From an uncultured Ruminococcus sp. (lineage in GTDB: Bacteria > Bacillota > Clostridia > Oscillospirales > CAG-272): a DNA stretch of 22,750 nt. The notes below the pieces were generated by a model. That model did not search any database. It had not been told where the DNA came from and saw only the letters and a program-made list of their open reading frames with translations. The stretch is taken from contig CAJKRH010000031.1 of NCBI GenBank assembly GCA_905202255.1, forward strand, positions 1 to 22,750, read 5' to 3'. Both the position numbers and the translations under genes were made by a program. This document shows, piece by piece, positions 1 through 7,312 of the stretch (positions are counted from its first letter, which is position 1; each line of letters opens with the position of its first letter).

Positions 1-6
1 GAGATT

Positions 7-33
7 TTTAAGAGGATGGAAAATCCTCTTAAA
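7..33. other. 11-bp AT-rich hairpin at left edge
   Basis: Positions 7-17 pair perfectly with 23-33 around a 5-nt loop. Neither strand has a clear T-tract directly after the stem, so it is not a convincing intrinsic terminator. It may be the end of a unit from the left, or part of the repeat cluster that fills 1-300. Confidence 0.5.
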
Positions 34-42
34 TGACTTTTG

Positions 43-88
43 GTACTTTTGGTCACACAAAAGTACGAGAGAAGAAAGAAGTTACTTT
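43..88. repeat. GTAC hairpin plus AAAAGTAC...GTTACTTT element
   Basis: GTACTTTTG at 43-51 pairs with CAAAAGTAC at 58-66. The right arm runs into a 30-nt stretch (59-88) that begins AAAAGTAC and ends GTTACTTT. Similar stretches lie at 181-207 and 14890-14917, so this is one member of a short dispersed family. Its function is unknown. Confidence 0.55.
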
Positions 89-121
89 ATGATTCTATAC
101 GGCGGCAGCAAGCCCTACCCT

Positions 122-194
122 GTCTCGGCGACGCCGTTCAGAGGTGGCTTCGCCACCCTGAACCCTCCTCTTCGTCACTGAAAAGTACGATAAA
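122..194 (+). repeat. 73-nt dispersed structured repeat, copy 1
   Basis: This stretch matches the reverse complement of 14716-14788 at 68 of 73 positions by hand alignment. It holds a small hairpin (CGGC 126-129 with GCCG 133-136) and a larger one: TTCAG 137-141 plus GGTGGC 143-148 pair with GCCACC 152-157 plus CTGAA 158-162, with A142 bulged. Of the five differences between the copies, one is in the hairpin loop and none breaks a stem pair. It continues into an AAAAGTAC...GTTACTT element ending at 207. It resembles a REP- or MITE-like intergenic element; no open reading frame is carried. Confidence 0.8.
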
Positions 195-232
195 GGAATA
201 GTTACTTGAGGTTATTTTTGTTGGTGAAGCGG

Positions 233-293
233 ACAATGCTTCTTCGCCTTTGCCGCGGCAAGCCGGCATTGTGTGAAAATCAGCACAATGCTG
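233..293. other. Overlapping inverted repeats built on ACAATGC
   Basis: ACAATGC (233-239) can pair with GCATTGT (266-272), enclosing the palindrome TGCCGCGGCA (251-260). The same GCATTGTG (266-273) can instead pair with CACAATGC (284-291), and 281-293 is itself a small hairpin (CAGCA-CAA-TGCTG). These pairings exclude one another, as in an attenuator. They lie upstream of the promoter at 411-439, however, so they would not be in that transcript. Between 294 and 410 I see only AT-rich sequence. Confidence 0.35.
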
Positions 294-410
294 TGAATTA
301 TTGCACACAGAAAGATATAATATGCTAAAAATAATACATTTTCACTACATTTTTGGCAAATAATGCTTATCAGTTTTTTACAACATTATAAAAAAATAAT
401 CCGAAATCTA

Positions 411-439
411 TTGACAATCTTGCGCGCGTGTGATATCAT
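411..439 (+). promoter_or_regulatory. Sigma-A promoter of the dehydratase gene
   Basis: TTGACA (411-416), a 17-nt spacer and TATCAT (434-439). TG at 431-432 gives an extended -10. The expected start of transcription is near 446, leaving a leader of about 44 nt before the chosen start codon. Confidence 0.85.
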
Positions 440-489
440 AACTTTGTTACTGTACGATTTGCCAATTATACTTTGCGGAGATGTTTCAG

Positions 490-2505
490 ATGAACAGAGA
501 CGATAATATAAATAAAAATTCCAAACATCATATTGTATCCGGCAGGATACTTCTTGTAGGAAGAAAATGGCGCCTTTTTATGATAGATGCGCTCTGCTAT
601 TTTGCAGTATTTTTCACCATGTACGGAATAAGCTCCATACGCGGAAACGACGGGAGCATGGGCGTAAAAAAGCTTCTGATTTGTGCGCTTCTGATGTGGG
701 GACTTCCTTTTGTGGCAAGGCTTATCATCGGTTCTTATAATTTTGTGTGGCGATATGCCAATTACAGTGCGTATCTGAGAATAGTTTTTGCCGATGCCAT
801 AGGCGGCGTGGCGGCACTGCTTGTGACAAAGCTTACGGGTTGCTCGCTTGGCTTCTGGTGCAGTGTTTCGGTTATATCCGTTTCCTGCGTGGCAACGCTC
901 TCCTCGCGCTTCCTCTATCAGTTTATTTACAGAAATGTGAATGCACGCGAGCAGGAGGAAGAAGCTCCGTCCCATAAGATAGGCGTTGCCATAATCGGTG
1001 CGGGCAGAGTCGGCGCGCTCCTTGCGGATGAACTGCTCTGCAATCCGAAATCGCATTATACTCCTGTCTGCTTCGTGGATAAAAACAGCGATAAGATAGG
1101 CTCTGTCATAAATGGTGTGCCTGTTTACGAAGAGGGCAGAGAAACGATAAACCGCCTGAAAAACCTCCCGATACAGGAGATTTTCATTGCTATTCCCGAC
1201 ATATCGAACGAAACGGCAAAGGCACTATATGATATGTACAGCGCCACGGGATGCAAAGTAAAACTCTATGATTTCCCGCTTATCGAGGTGGGCGAGGTGA
1301 ATCCCGATATCGTTCCCGAAAAGCGCGTGCTTCGCGAATTTAAAATAGAAGATTTGCTTTTCCGCAAATCTATCGACATAGAAAAAACGCATATGGCGGA
1401 TTTCTATTCCGGAAAGACCGTGCTTGTAACGGGCGGCGGTGGTTCCATAGGCAGTGAAATATGCCGCCAGATAGCGAAGCTGAAGCCGAAAAAGCTGATT
1501 ATCCTCGATATCTATGAAAACAACGCATACAATATTCAGCAGGAGCTTACCCGCAAATACGGCGGGTCACTTGACCTCTCGGTTGAGATAGCTTCCGTGC
1601 GCGACAGGACGAGACTGGACAGCATCTTTGCCGAATGCCGCCCCGATATCGTATTTCATGCGGCGGCGCATAAGCATGTGCCTCTCATGGAGCACAGCGG
1701 TTGCGAGGCGATAAAGAACAATGTTCTCGGTACATACAATACCGCCGATATGGCAGAGAAGTACGGCACCTCCAAATTTATCCTGATTTCTACGGATAAG
1801 GCGGTCAACCCGACAAATATCATGGGCGCTTCCAAGCGTATGTGCGAAATGATAGTGCAGTGCCGCACCGACAGCAAAACCGCTTTTGCGGCTGTCCGCT
1901 TCGGGAATGTACTCGGAAGCAACGGCTCCGTTATCCCGCTTTTCAAGAGTCAGATAGCGGCGGGAGGTCCCGTCACCATTACCGACAAGCGCATAATCAG
2001 ATACTTCATGACCATCCCCGAGGCGAGCCAGCTTGTGATGGAAGCGGGCGCAAAAGCGTCGCGCGGCGAGCTTTTTGTACTTGATATGGGTGCGCCCGTG
2101 AAGATACTCGACCTTGCCGAGAGCATGATACGCATTTCGGGCTTCACGCCTTATGTTGATATAGATATCAAGGAAATCGGTCTGCGCCCCGGCGAAAAGC
2201 TATATGAGGAGCTTCTCATCAAGACGGAAAACTTAAGCAAGACGGATAATAAGCTCATTTTCATCGAAAAGGATGCGCCGCTTTCGCGCGATGAGGTGGA
2301 GGGCAAGATAGAAATTCTCCGCCGCGCTGTCGACGAAAGCAAAAACGGTATTTCTTCCGAAAAGATAAAGGCGGCGCTCAAGGCGACCGTGCCTACATAC
2401 AAGAATCCCGAGGAGGTCAATCTCGACGCGGAGAAATCCGAAGAGATGAAGATGGCAGAGCACGAACAGCATGAAAAAGCTCTCGCGATTTCCGCAATGC
2501 GCTGA
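490..2505 (+). CDS. Membrane-bound nucleotide-sugar 4,6-dehydratase (CapD/WbpM/PglF family)
   Basis: Probably converts UDP-GlcNAc (or a related UDP-HexNAc) to its 4-keto-6-deoxy form, the first step towards bacillosamine-, FucNAc- or QuiNAc-type sugars for surface glycans. Counting from the alternative ATG at 481, four membrane helices lie near residues 33-50, 65-84, 101-120 and 123-141. A first Rossmann domain (GAGRVG, 173-178) is followed by the catalytic SDR domain with TGGGGSIGSE (317-326), STDK (427-430) and M438-xxx-K442. Met where short SDRs have the catalytic Tyr is typical of the long WbpM/PglF-type enzymes. The size (about 670 aa) is full length. I chose ATG 490 because GGAG (477-480) lies 9 nt before it but directly abuts ATG 481. 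No other glycan genes are in the window. The family is sure; the exact sugar is inference. Confidence 0.92.
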   Translation: MNRDDNINKNSKHHIVSGRILLVGRKWRLFMIDALCYFAVFFTMYGISSIRGNDGSMGVKKLLICALLMWGLPFVARLIIGSYNFVWRYANYSAYLRIVFADAIGGVAALLVTKLTGCSLGFWCSVSVISVSCVATLSSRFLYQFIYRNVNAREQEEEAPSHKIGVAIIGAGRVGALLADELLCNPKSHYTPVCFVDKNSDKIGSVINGVPVYEEGRETINRLKNLPIQEIFIAIPDISNETAKALYDMYSATGCKVKLYDFPLIEVGEVNPDIVPEKRVLREFKIEDLLFRKSIDIEKTHMADFYSGKTVLVTGGGGSIGSEICRQIAKLKPKKLIILDIYENNAYNIQQELTRKYGGSLDLSVEIASVRDRTRLDSIFAECRPDIVFHAAAHKHVPLMEHSGCEAIKNNVLGTYNTADMAEKYGTSKFILISTDKAVNPTNIMGASKRMCEMIVQCRTDSKTAFAAVRFGNVLGSNGSVIPLFKSQIAAGGPVTITDKRIIRYFMTIPEASQLVMEAGAKASRGELFVLDMGAPVKILDLAESMIRISGFTPYVDIDIKEIGLRPGEKLYEELLIKTENLSKTDNKLIFIEKDAPLSRDEVEGKIEILRRAVDESKNGISSEKIKAALKATVPTYKNPEEVNLDAEKSEEMKMAEHEQHEKALAISAMR

Positions 2506-2520
2506 AACACAATAATTTTT

Positions 2521-2540
2521 GCCTCGGCGAGAGCCGAGGC
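2521..2540. other. Intercistronic 8-bp GC-rich hairpin
   Basis: GCCTCGGC (2521-2528) pairs with GCCGAGGC (2533-2540) around GAGA. The T-run lies before the stem on the + strand and none follows it, so this is a weak or non-canonical terminator. It may instead stabilise or separate the two neighbouring coding regions. Confidence 0.5.
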
Positions 2541-2565
2541 ATTGCCTTAGATAAGGAAAATTTTT

Positions 2566-3243
2566 ATGAAAGAGATATATGAAAAGCTCGTTTCGCTCTC
2601 GGATGAGGGATATAAAAAATTTCATTCGGCGCTGATACCGGATATCCCGCCGGAGCGCATAATAGGCGTTCGCGTGCCGCTCCTCCGTTCTGTGGCAAAG
2701 GAAATCTCGGGAACACCCGAAGCGGAAGCGTTCCTCTCGGAGTTGCCGCATGAATACTACGAGGAAAACAATCTGCACGCCTTTCTGCTCGAAAGAATAA
2801 AGGACTATGACCTGCTGATAGCGGAGCTGGAGCGTTTTCTGCCTTATATCGACAACTGGGCGACCTGCGACGGTCTGCGCCCGAAAGCGCTCGGCAGATA
2901 TCCGCAGAAAACGGCGGAAAAAGCGCTCGGCTGGATGAAGAGCGATCATACCTATACCGTGCGCTACGGTATAGGCACGCTGATGAATTTTTTCCTCGGG
3001 GAATACTATGCTCCGGAATATCCCGAGGCGGTTGCCGCTGTAAAAAGCAACGAATACTATATAAATATGATGCGTGCATGGTATTTTGCAACGGCACTTA
3101 TCGGGCATTATGACGATATAGTAAAAATCCTCGAGACAGGCAGGCTCGATACCTTCACGCACAACAAAACGATAAGCAAGGCTCGCGAGAGCTACCGCAT
3201 CACCCCCGAGAAGAAGGAACATCTGAAAACACTTCGAAAGTGA
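2566..3243 (+). CDS. DNA alkylation repair protein, AlkD-like HEAT-repeat family
   Basis: Likely a DNA glycosylase that removes N3- and N7-alkylated purines, acting on chromosomal DNA without flipping the base. The 225-aa protein is all helical by appearance, as in AlkD. The landmark residues of AlkD have plausible counterparts: W98 and D102 in YIDNWATCD (the W-x3-D pair with the catalytic Asp), R133 in TVRYG and W172 in RAWYF. AAGGA (2553-2557) lies 8 nt before the ATG. It follows the dehydratase by 60 nt with no promoter that I can see, so it may be read through. It ends just before a strong bidirectional terminator. The family is fairly sure; activity on DNA is inferred, since some paralogues are structural only. 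Confidence 0.88.
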   Translation: MKEIYEKLVSLSDEGYKKFHSALIPDIPPERIIGVRVPLLRSVAKEISGTPEAEAFLSELPHEYYEENNLHAFLLERIKDYDLLIAELERFLPYIDNWATCDGLRPKALGRYPQKTAEKALGWMKSDHTYTVRYGIGTLMNFFLGEYYAPEYPEAVAAVKSNEYYINMMRAWYFATALIGHYDDIVKILETGRLDTFTHNKTISKARESYRITPEKKEHLKTLRK

Positions 3244-3247
3244 ACAT

Positions 3248-3278
3248 AAAAATGCCGCCTTTTTCGGGCGGCATTTTT
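3248..3278. terminator. Bidirectional terminator between convergent genes
   Basis: AAAAATGCCGCC (3248-3259) pairs with GGCGGCATTTTT (3267-3278), giving a T-run on both strands. It separates the + strand repair gene from the - strand lipoprotein gene. Confidence 0.9.
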
Positions 3279-3293
3279 GATAAATCCGGTGGT

Positions 3294-4112
3294 TTATTTT
3301 GTTATATACACCACAGTAAGGCTCACGGGGAGCTTTACTGTGAGCTCATTTGAGAATGTTTCGCTCTTTGCGGAATATGAAAACGAGAAATTACCGGAGA
3401 ATTCGAGCATATCGTTTTCATATATGCTCCTGTCGTAGAGCGCTATGCCGAGCCATGGATAATCGCTGACCGTCAGATCTCCCTTGCCCTCGCCGTAGGT
3501 ATTTTCGCCTGCGGCGACAGTTACTCTCCATTCATAGCTTTCGCCCGCCTTTATCTCCCATATGTCTATCATCTCGGGGCATTCTTTGCCGAAGCTGTCG
3601 GTGGAGTGAAGCGCGTGTCCCTTGCCGTCGGAGAGGGAAAACGCTATCTCATGATTGTGATTTGCGCTTCCGTTTTCACGGCAGGCTGTGGGCAGAAACT
3701 GCCAAAACGATTTTTCCGAGGTGTTTGTCACTTTCACATCGGCGCGGAAAAACTCATTGCTTTTCACATAGAAATCCTTACCGAGCGTCTCGCTGGAATA
3801 GCCGTATACCGTGACTTCGAGCGTGATGCCGTTCGGAGCTTCGCTGACGGAGAATGTCCGCTGCACTCTCACTTCATCGGCAGGCGCGACAGCGGGCGGC
3901 TCGACTATGGGCAGTTCTGTGACGGATGCAGAGGACTCTGAGAAAGTTGTTTCATTCTGCGATTCGGAGGTTGCCGAGGTTTCTGCGGTGGTTTGTGTTG
4001 CCTTGGCTGATACCGATGATGTGCGCTGCGTTGTGGCTTCGGGCTTGCCTGCACAGGCGGAAACGCCTGCCGCCAGAATCATTGCAAGTGCGAATGCGAA
4101 AAATTTTTTCAT
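3294..4112 (-). CDS. Putative lipoprotein with Ser/Thr-rich linker and beta-sandwich-like domain
   Basis: I do not recognise a specific family. The N-terminus is a lipoprotein signal peptide: MKK, a hydrophobic stretch, then VSAC with the lipidated Cys at residue 20. A low-complexity Ser/Thr/Ala/Glu linker follows (about 23-75) and would carry the domain through the wall. The rest alternates short hydrophobic strands, e.g. FFRADVKVTNTSEKSFW and WEIKAGESYEWRVTV, in the style of BsuPI-like or other Ig-like domains, so a beta-sandwich is likely but unproven. I moved the start to 4112: AAGGAG (4121-4126 on the complement) lies 8 nt upstream and the signal peptide begins there. The open frame extends to 4208 but adds a charged segment that would spoil the signal. 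A possible -10 TATACT sits at 4148-4153 without a clear -35. Confidence 0.75.
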   Translation of the reverse strand: MKKFFAFALAMILAAGVSACAGKPEATTQRTSSVSAKATQTTAETSATSESQNETTFSESSASVTELPIVEPPAVAPADEVRVQRTFSVSEAPNGITLEVTVYGYSSETLGKDFYVKSNEFFRADVKVTNTSEKSFWQFLPTACRENGSANHNHEIAFSLSDGKGHALHSTDSFGKECPEMIDIWEIKAGESYEWRVTVAAGENTYGEGKGDLTVSDYPWLGIALYDRSIYENDMLEFSGNFSFSYSAKSETFSNELTVKLPVSLTVVYITK

Positions 4113-4206
4113 GGGCTTCTCTCCTTTTCTTATTTTTCTTTTCATAAAGTATATAGAAAAAACCATGGCTCTCGCAGAAAAATTAAAGTAAAAATTTTTA
4201 CGGAGC

Positions 4207-4236
4207 AAAAAAGCGATGCCGGAGCATCGCTTTTTT
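4207..4236 (-). terminator. Terminator of the ylxM-ffh-rpsP-khpA operon
   Basis: A 13-bp stem (4207-4219 with 4224-4236) closes a CGGA loop and carries six Ts on either strand. It begins four bases past the khpA stop codon and so ends the operon. Confidence 0.92.
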
Positions 4237-4239
4237 CTG

Positions 4240-4479
4240 TTATCTTATGTCTACGGTAACTCTCTTGCCGCAGTTATTAGCCGCGACCTTCATCACCTGT
4301 CTTATCGCCTTGGCAATTCTGCCTCCGCGACCGATGACTTTTCCCATATCGTCGGGAGCAACGGAAAGCTCCAGAACCACAGTTCCGTTTTCGGTTACTT
4401 TTTCCGCTACGGTGACGGATTCGGGGTCATCTACTATGGCGCGAGCCATATCTGCGAGTGTCTCGCTGAGATTAACCAT
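4240..4479 (-). CDS. khpA: KH-domain RNA-binding protein KhpA
   Basis: A 79-aa single-KH-domain protein that acts with KhpB/Jag as a small RNA chaperone in Gram-positive bacteria, affecting cell division and mRNA or sRNA stability. The KH signature is clear: VIGRGG with the GxxG loop at residues 50-53, followed by the RIAKAIR helix and a last strand ending RVTVDIR. GGAG (4487-4490, complement) lies 7 nt before the ATG inside the 13-nt gap after rpsP, so the two genes are translationally close. This gene position directly after rpsP is the usual one for khpA (ylqC) in Bacilli and Clostridia. Confidence 0.95.
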   Translation of the reverse strand: MVNLSETLADMARAIVDDPESVTVAEKVTENGTVVLELSVAPDDMGKVIGRGGRIAKAIRQVMKVAANNCGKRVTVDIR

Positions 4480-4492
4480 TGCGCTTCTCCGA

Positions 4493-4738
4493 TTATTCGG
4501 TTACGCCGGCTTTCTTGAGAACGCTCTTTGCTGTTTCTGTGGGGAGAGCGCCTTTTTCAAGCCATGCCTTAGCTTTTTCAGCATCAATTTTGATATCGGC
4601 GGGATTTGTGAGAGGGTTATAGTAACCGATTTCCTCTATAAATCTGCCGTCGCGGGGATAACGGGAATCCGCTACCACTACGCGGTAAAAGGGAGCTTTC
4701 TTCGCGCCCATTCTTCTGAGTCTGATTTTAACTGACAT
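4493..4738 (-). CDS. rpsP: 30S ribosomal protein S16
   Basis: Complete S16 (81 aa), which binds 16S rRNA early in 30S assembly. The N-terminus MSVKIRLRRMGAKKAPFYR, followed by VVADSRYPRDGRFIEEIGYYNP, is the textbook family pattern. A GGAGG box lies about 10 nt upstream. The 84 nt between ffh and rpsP are AT-rich and show no clear promoter or terminator, so co-transcription with ffh is expected. Confidence 0.98.
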   Translation of the reverse strand: MSVKIRLRRMGAKKAPFYRVVVADSRYPRDGRFIEEIGYYNPLTNPADIKIDAEKAKAWLEKGALPTETAKSVLKKAGVTE

Positions 4739-4822
4739 TTTTTGATTCCTCCGTAAAGAATTTATGATTTTATTTGTTTTTTATAAAAATTCAGCCGGCG
4801 TATCGCCTCTGACTATTTATAC

Positions 4823-6151
4823 TTAAATTTTGAAGGGCATCTTGCCGAAGCCTTTTTTCTTATTTCCCGCAAACTGCTTCATCATCTTGCTCATCTGGTC
4901 AAACTGCTTGAGCAGGCGGTTTATATCCTCAACGCTTGTACCGCTTCCCGCGGCAATGCGCTTTTTTCTCGAGGAGCTGATAATCTCGGGCTTTTCGCGC
5001 TCGGCAGGCGTCATCGAAAGGATTATCGCCTCGGTGCGGTCGAGCATCTTCTCGTCTATTTTAGCATCCTTGATGGCGCTTTGCTTGACGCCGGGCATCA
5101 TTCCGAGAATGGATTCTATACTGCCCATATTGCGTATCTGCGAAAACTGGTCGAGATAATCGGTGAGTGTGAAGCGGGATTTGCGGAGCTTTTCCTCAAG
5201 CTCTGCCGCCTTTTTCTCGTCGAAGCTCTTTTCGGCTTTCTCTATGAGCGAGAGCATATCGCCCATGCCGAGTATGCGCGATGCCATTCTGTCGGGGTGG
5301 AAAACCTCGATATTATCGAGCTTTTCGCCCACGCCGATGAATTTTATCGGCTTGCCCGTGACATATCTTATCGAGAGAGCGGCGCCGCCTCGCGTATCGC
5401 CGTCCAGCTTCGTCATGACAACGCCCGTGATATCGAGCTTTTCATCAAAAGCCTTGGCTACATTGACGGCGTCCTGACCTGTCATCGCGTCGACGACGAG
5501 AAGTATCTCGGATGGCTCCGTTTCCTTTTTGATATCGAGCAGCTCGTCCATCATCGCTTCGTCGAGATGCAGACGGCCCGCGGTATCAATGAAAACCATA
5601 TCGTAGCCGTTTTTCTCGGCATGACGGACGGCATTTTTCGCTATTTTAACTGGCGAAACCTTATCGCCATCGGTATAAACCGGTATCCCGAGCTTATCGC
5701 CGACTATCTGCAGCTGGGTTATCGCGGCGGGTCGGTAAACATCGCATGCGGCAAGAAGCGGATTTTTGCCCTGCCTCTTGAAAAGCCCCGCGAGCTTTCC
5801 GCTCTGTGTGGTTTTACCCGCGCCCTGCAAGCCCACCATCATGATGACCGTAGGCGGCTTGGAGGCGATTTTTATCTTTGATTCCGTGGAACCCATCAGA
5901 GCTGTCAGCTCTTCGTTTACTATTTTTATAACCTGCTGATAGGGAACAAGGCTCTCGAGAACCTCGCTTCCGACGGCACGCTCGGTTACCTTGCTGACAA
6001 ACTCCTTTACAACCTTGAAGTTTACATCCGCTTCAAGCAGCGCCATCTTGACGGCGCGCATGCCCTCTTTTACATCGGATTCCGTGAGCTTGCCCTTGTT
6101 TCTGAATTTTTTGAAAGCTTCAGCGAGCTTTTCCTGCAAACCGGCAAACAT
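4823..6151 (-). CDS. ffh: Signal recognition particle GTPase Ffh (SRP54)
   Basis: The protein of the signal recognition particle: it binds 4.5S/6S RNA and signal sequences and targets ribosomes to FtsY and the Sec translocon. Of 442 aa, the N domain covers about 1-95. The G domain carries GLQGAGKTT (107-115), DTAGR (189-193), TKLDGD (247-252) and GMGD (295-298). The C-terminal M domain (about 300-432) is Met-rich, with RIAAGSG and a basic, Met-rich end. The length is normal and nothing is missing. GGAG (6159-6162, complement) sits 7 nt before the ATG. It lies 38 nt after ylxM in the same transcript. Confidence 0.98.
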   Translation of the reverse strand: MFAGLQEKLAEAFKKFRNKGKLTESDVKEGMRAVKMALLEADVNFKVVKEFVSKVTERAVGSEVLESLVPYQQVIKIVNEELTALMGSTESKIKIASKPPTVIMMVGLQGAGKTTQSGKLAGLFKRQGKNPLLAACDVYRPAAITQLQIVGDKLGIPVYTDGDKVSPVKIAKNAVRHAEKNGYDMVFIDTAGRLHLDEAMMDELLDIKKETEPSEILLVVDAMTGQDAVNVAKAFDEKLDITGVVMTKLDGDTRGGAALSIRYVTGKPIKFIGVGEKLDNIEVFHPDRMASRILGMGDMLSLIEKAEKSFDEKKAAELEEKLRKSRFTLTDYLDQFSQIRNMGSIESILGMMPGVKQSAIKDAKIDEKMLDRTEAIILSMTPAEREKPEIISSSRKKRIAAGSGTSVEDINRLLKQFDQMSKMMKQFAGNKKKGFGKMPFKI

Positions 6152-6189
6152 ATATTTTCTCCATCGGGCGCGTTTCCCGCACCCTCAAA

Positions 6190-6519
6190 TCAGATTTTCA
6201 TTTCTTCAAGCGCGGCGAGCGCCTCTTTTGCTTCCTTTTCGGGAAGAGCGGAGAGCTTATCTACGGCTTTTCTTCTTGCCGCTTCAAGCTCCGAGAGCTT
6301 CTTTACGAAGCCGAGCTTCTCCTCATACATCGTGAGCGCACGGCGCGCCTTGGCTATCCTGTCGCGCACGCCCTGCCTTGTGATTCCCGCGTTTTCCGCT
6401 ATTTCGGAAAGGGAGAAGTCGTCGCAGTAGTATTGCTCGAACATATCGCGCTGATTTTCCGGCAGAAGCTCGCCGTAGGTATCAAAAAGCAGATTCAGCG
6501 ACAAATCCTTTTCAAACAT
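6190..6519 (-). CDS. ylxM: YlxM family helix-turn-helix protein (UPF0122), SRP-associated
   Basis: A small (109 aa) sigma-70-region-4-like helix-turn-helix protein. In Firmicutes it is nearly always encoded just before ffh, and in streptococci it has been shown to bind SRP components and modulate the SRP pathway. The HTH core FSLSEIAENAGITRQGVRDR sits at residues 35-54, followed by a long helical, charged tail. I chose ATG 6519 because GGAGG (6525-6529, complement) lies 5 nt before it and the sequence then starts like the family (MFEKDLSLNLLFDTYGELL). The longer frame to 6543 would need a TTG start without a binding site. Confidence 0.93.
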   Translation of the reverse strand: MFEKDLSLNLLFDTYGELLPENQRDMFEQYYCDDFSLSEIAENAGITRQGVRDRIAKARRALTMYEEKLGFVKKLSELEAARRKAVDKLSALPEKEAKEALAALEEMKI

Positions 6520-6554
6520 ACTGCCCTCCGTGCTGTAAAGCAAATCGCTTTACA

Positions 6555-6583
6555 ATGATATCATAAAGCCCCCTTTTTGTCAA
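6555..6583 (-). promoter_or_regulatory. Sigma-A promoter of ylxM-ffh-rpsP-khpA
   Basis: On the - strand, TTGACA (6578-6583), a 17-nt spacer and TATCAT (6555-6560), with TG one base before the -10. This TGATATCAT is the same -10 region as in the promoter at 411-439. The leader to the ylxM start would be about 30 nt. Confidence 0.88.
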
Positions 6584-6623
6584 GAGTTATTTTGAGAAAA
6601 AATAATTTTTTTAAGAAAAGCTC

Positions 6624-6652
6624 TTGCCATGCGGCTTTTTGCGCGCTATAAT
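6624..6652 (+). promoter_or_regulatory. Sigma-A promoter of the YgjV-like gene
   Basis: TTGCCA (6624-6629), a 17-nt spacer and a perfect TATAAT (6647-6652). It is divergent from the ylxM promoter, with about 40 bp between the two -35 boxes, so the 180-bp region drives both directions. Confidence 0.88.
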
Positions 6653-6697
6653 AGCTCTGTAATCTGTAAATATAAAAAGACAAGTGAGTTTTGATTT

Positions 6698-7243
6698 ATG
6701 CCCGAGTTTATCACAAAATTTTTTGCCCCGATACAGCTTATCGGATATGTAGGCACGGCTTGTTCGCTTATCTCATATCAATGCAAAAAGAACAGAAATT
6801 ATTTTCTTTTTCAGGCGGGATGCGGACTTTCGTTTGCACTCCAGTTTGCGCTTCTGCATTCGTATGCGGGGATGCTGCTCAATATTTTCAGCATAATGCG
6901 CGGCGTCATTTTCGCGCTCGGCGAAAAGTGCAGAAAACGGGGATACTTTGTGCTTATAGAAGCGTGCTTTGCGCTCTCGTGCATTCTGGCGTGTCTTTCT
7001 TTCGGCGAGAAATGGTGGATAGCGCTGATTCTTTTCGCGGCGCAGGGCGGCGGCACGGTCGCCATGTGGACGCACAACGGAAAGACTATGCGCATAGCCC
7101 AGCTATGTCTTGTTTCGCCGATGTGGATAGTGAACAATATCTATTATTTCTCGATAGGCGGCATACTCTGCGAGGTTTTCAATATGGTTTCGGTCATTAT
7201 TTCGTTTGTGCGCTTCGGCAAAACAGGCTATGATAAAACATAA
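6698..7243 (+). CDS. YgjV family integral membrane protein
   Basis: A 181-aa polytopic protein with about five or six hydrophobic helices. It resembles the YgjV (Imp-YgjV) family: an N-terminal helix, then SYQCKKNRNYFLFQ, where the family has a basic SxQ-K-R loop, FALLHSYAGMLLN, and a late segment SPMWIVNNIYYFSIGGIL. The family's function is not known; a transport role is often supposed without proof. The binding site is weak (AGTGAG, 9 nt before the ATG), although the promoter is strong. It stands alone between the ylxM promoter and a weak terminator. The family call rests on pattern memory. Confidence 0.78.
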   Translation: MPEFITKFFAPIQLIGYVGTACSLISYQCKKNRNYFLFQAGCGLSFALQFALLHSYAGMLLNIFSIMRGVIFALGEKCRKRGYFVLIEACFALSCILACLSFGEKWWIALILFAAQGGGTVAMWTHNGKTMRIAQLCLVSPMWIVNNIYYFSIGGILCEVFNMVSVIISFVRFGKTGYDKT

Positions 7244-7249
7244 TATTTG

Positions 7250-7285
7250 GGTCGTCAGCGGTGAAAATGCCGAGGGCGACCTTTT
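7250..7285 (+). terminator. Weak intrinsic terminator after the YgjV-like gene
   Basis: GGTCGTC (7250-7256) pairs with GGCGACC (7275-7281), one pair being G-U, with an internal CGG/CCG helix (7259-7261 with 7270-7272) and TTTTC after the stem. It is weaker than the other terminators here, so some read-through into miaB is possible. Confidence 0.45.
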
Positions 7286-7312
7286 CAATTCTCAAAAATA
7301 GACAAATTCCTC

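Noticed and set aside
1..300. CRISPR array in the repeat-rich left end
   Set aside because: The repeats are few, irregularly spaced and themselves palindromic, with no regular spacers and no cas genes.
4739..4822. Possible autoregulatory leader before rpsP
   Set aside because: The 84-nt gap is AT-rich with no stable hairpin I could find by eye.
5081..5881. 266-codon + strand open frame inside ffh
   Set aside because: It is antisense to the conserved G domain of Ffh; no binding site and no recognisable domain.
6691..7233. 180-codon frame overlapping the YgjV-like gene in another phase, which might suggest a frameshift
   Set aside because: The frame at 6698-7243 has continuous membrane-protein character from start to stop; the other frame is Cys/Arg-rich without domains.
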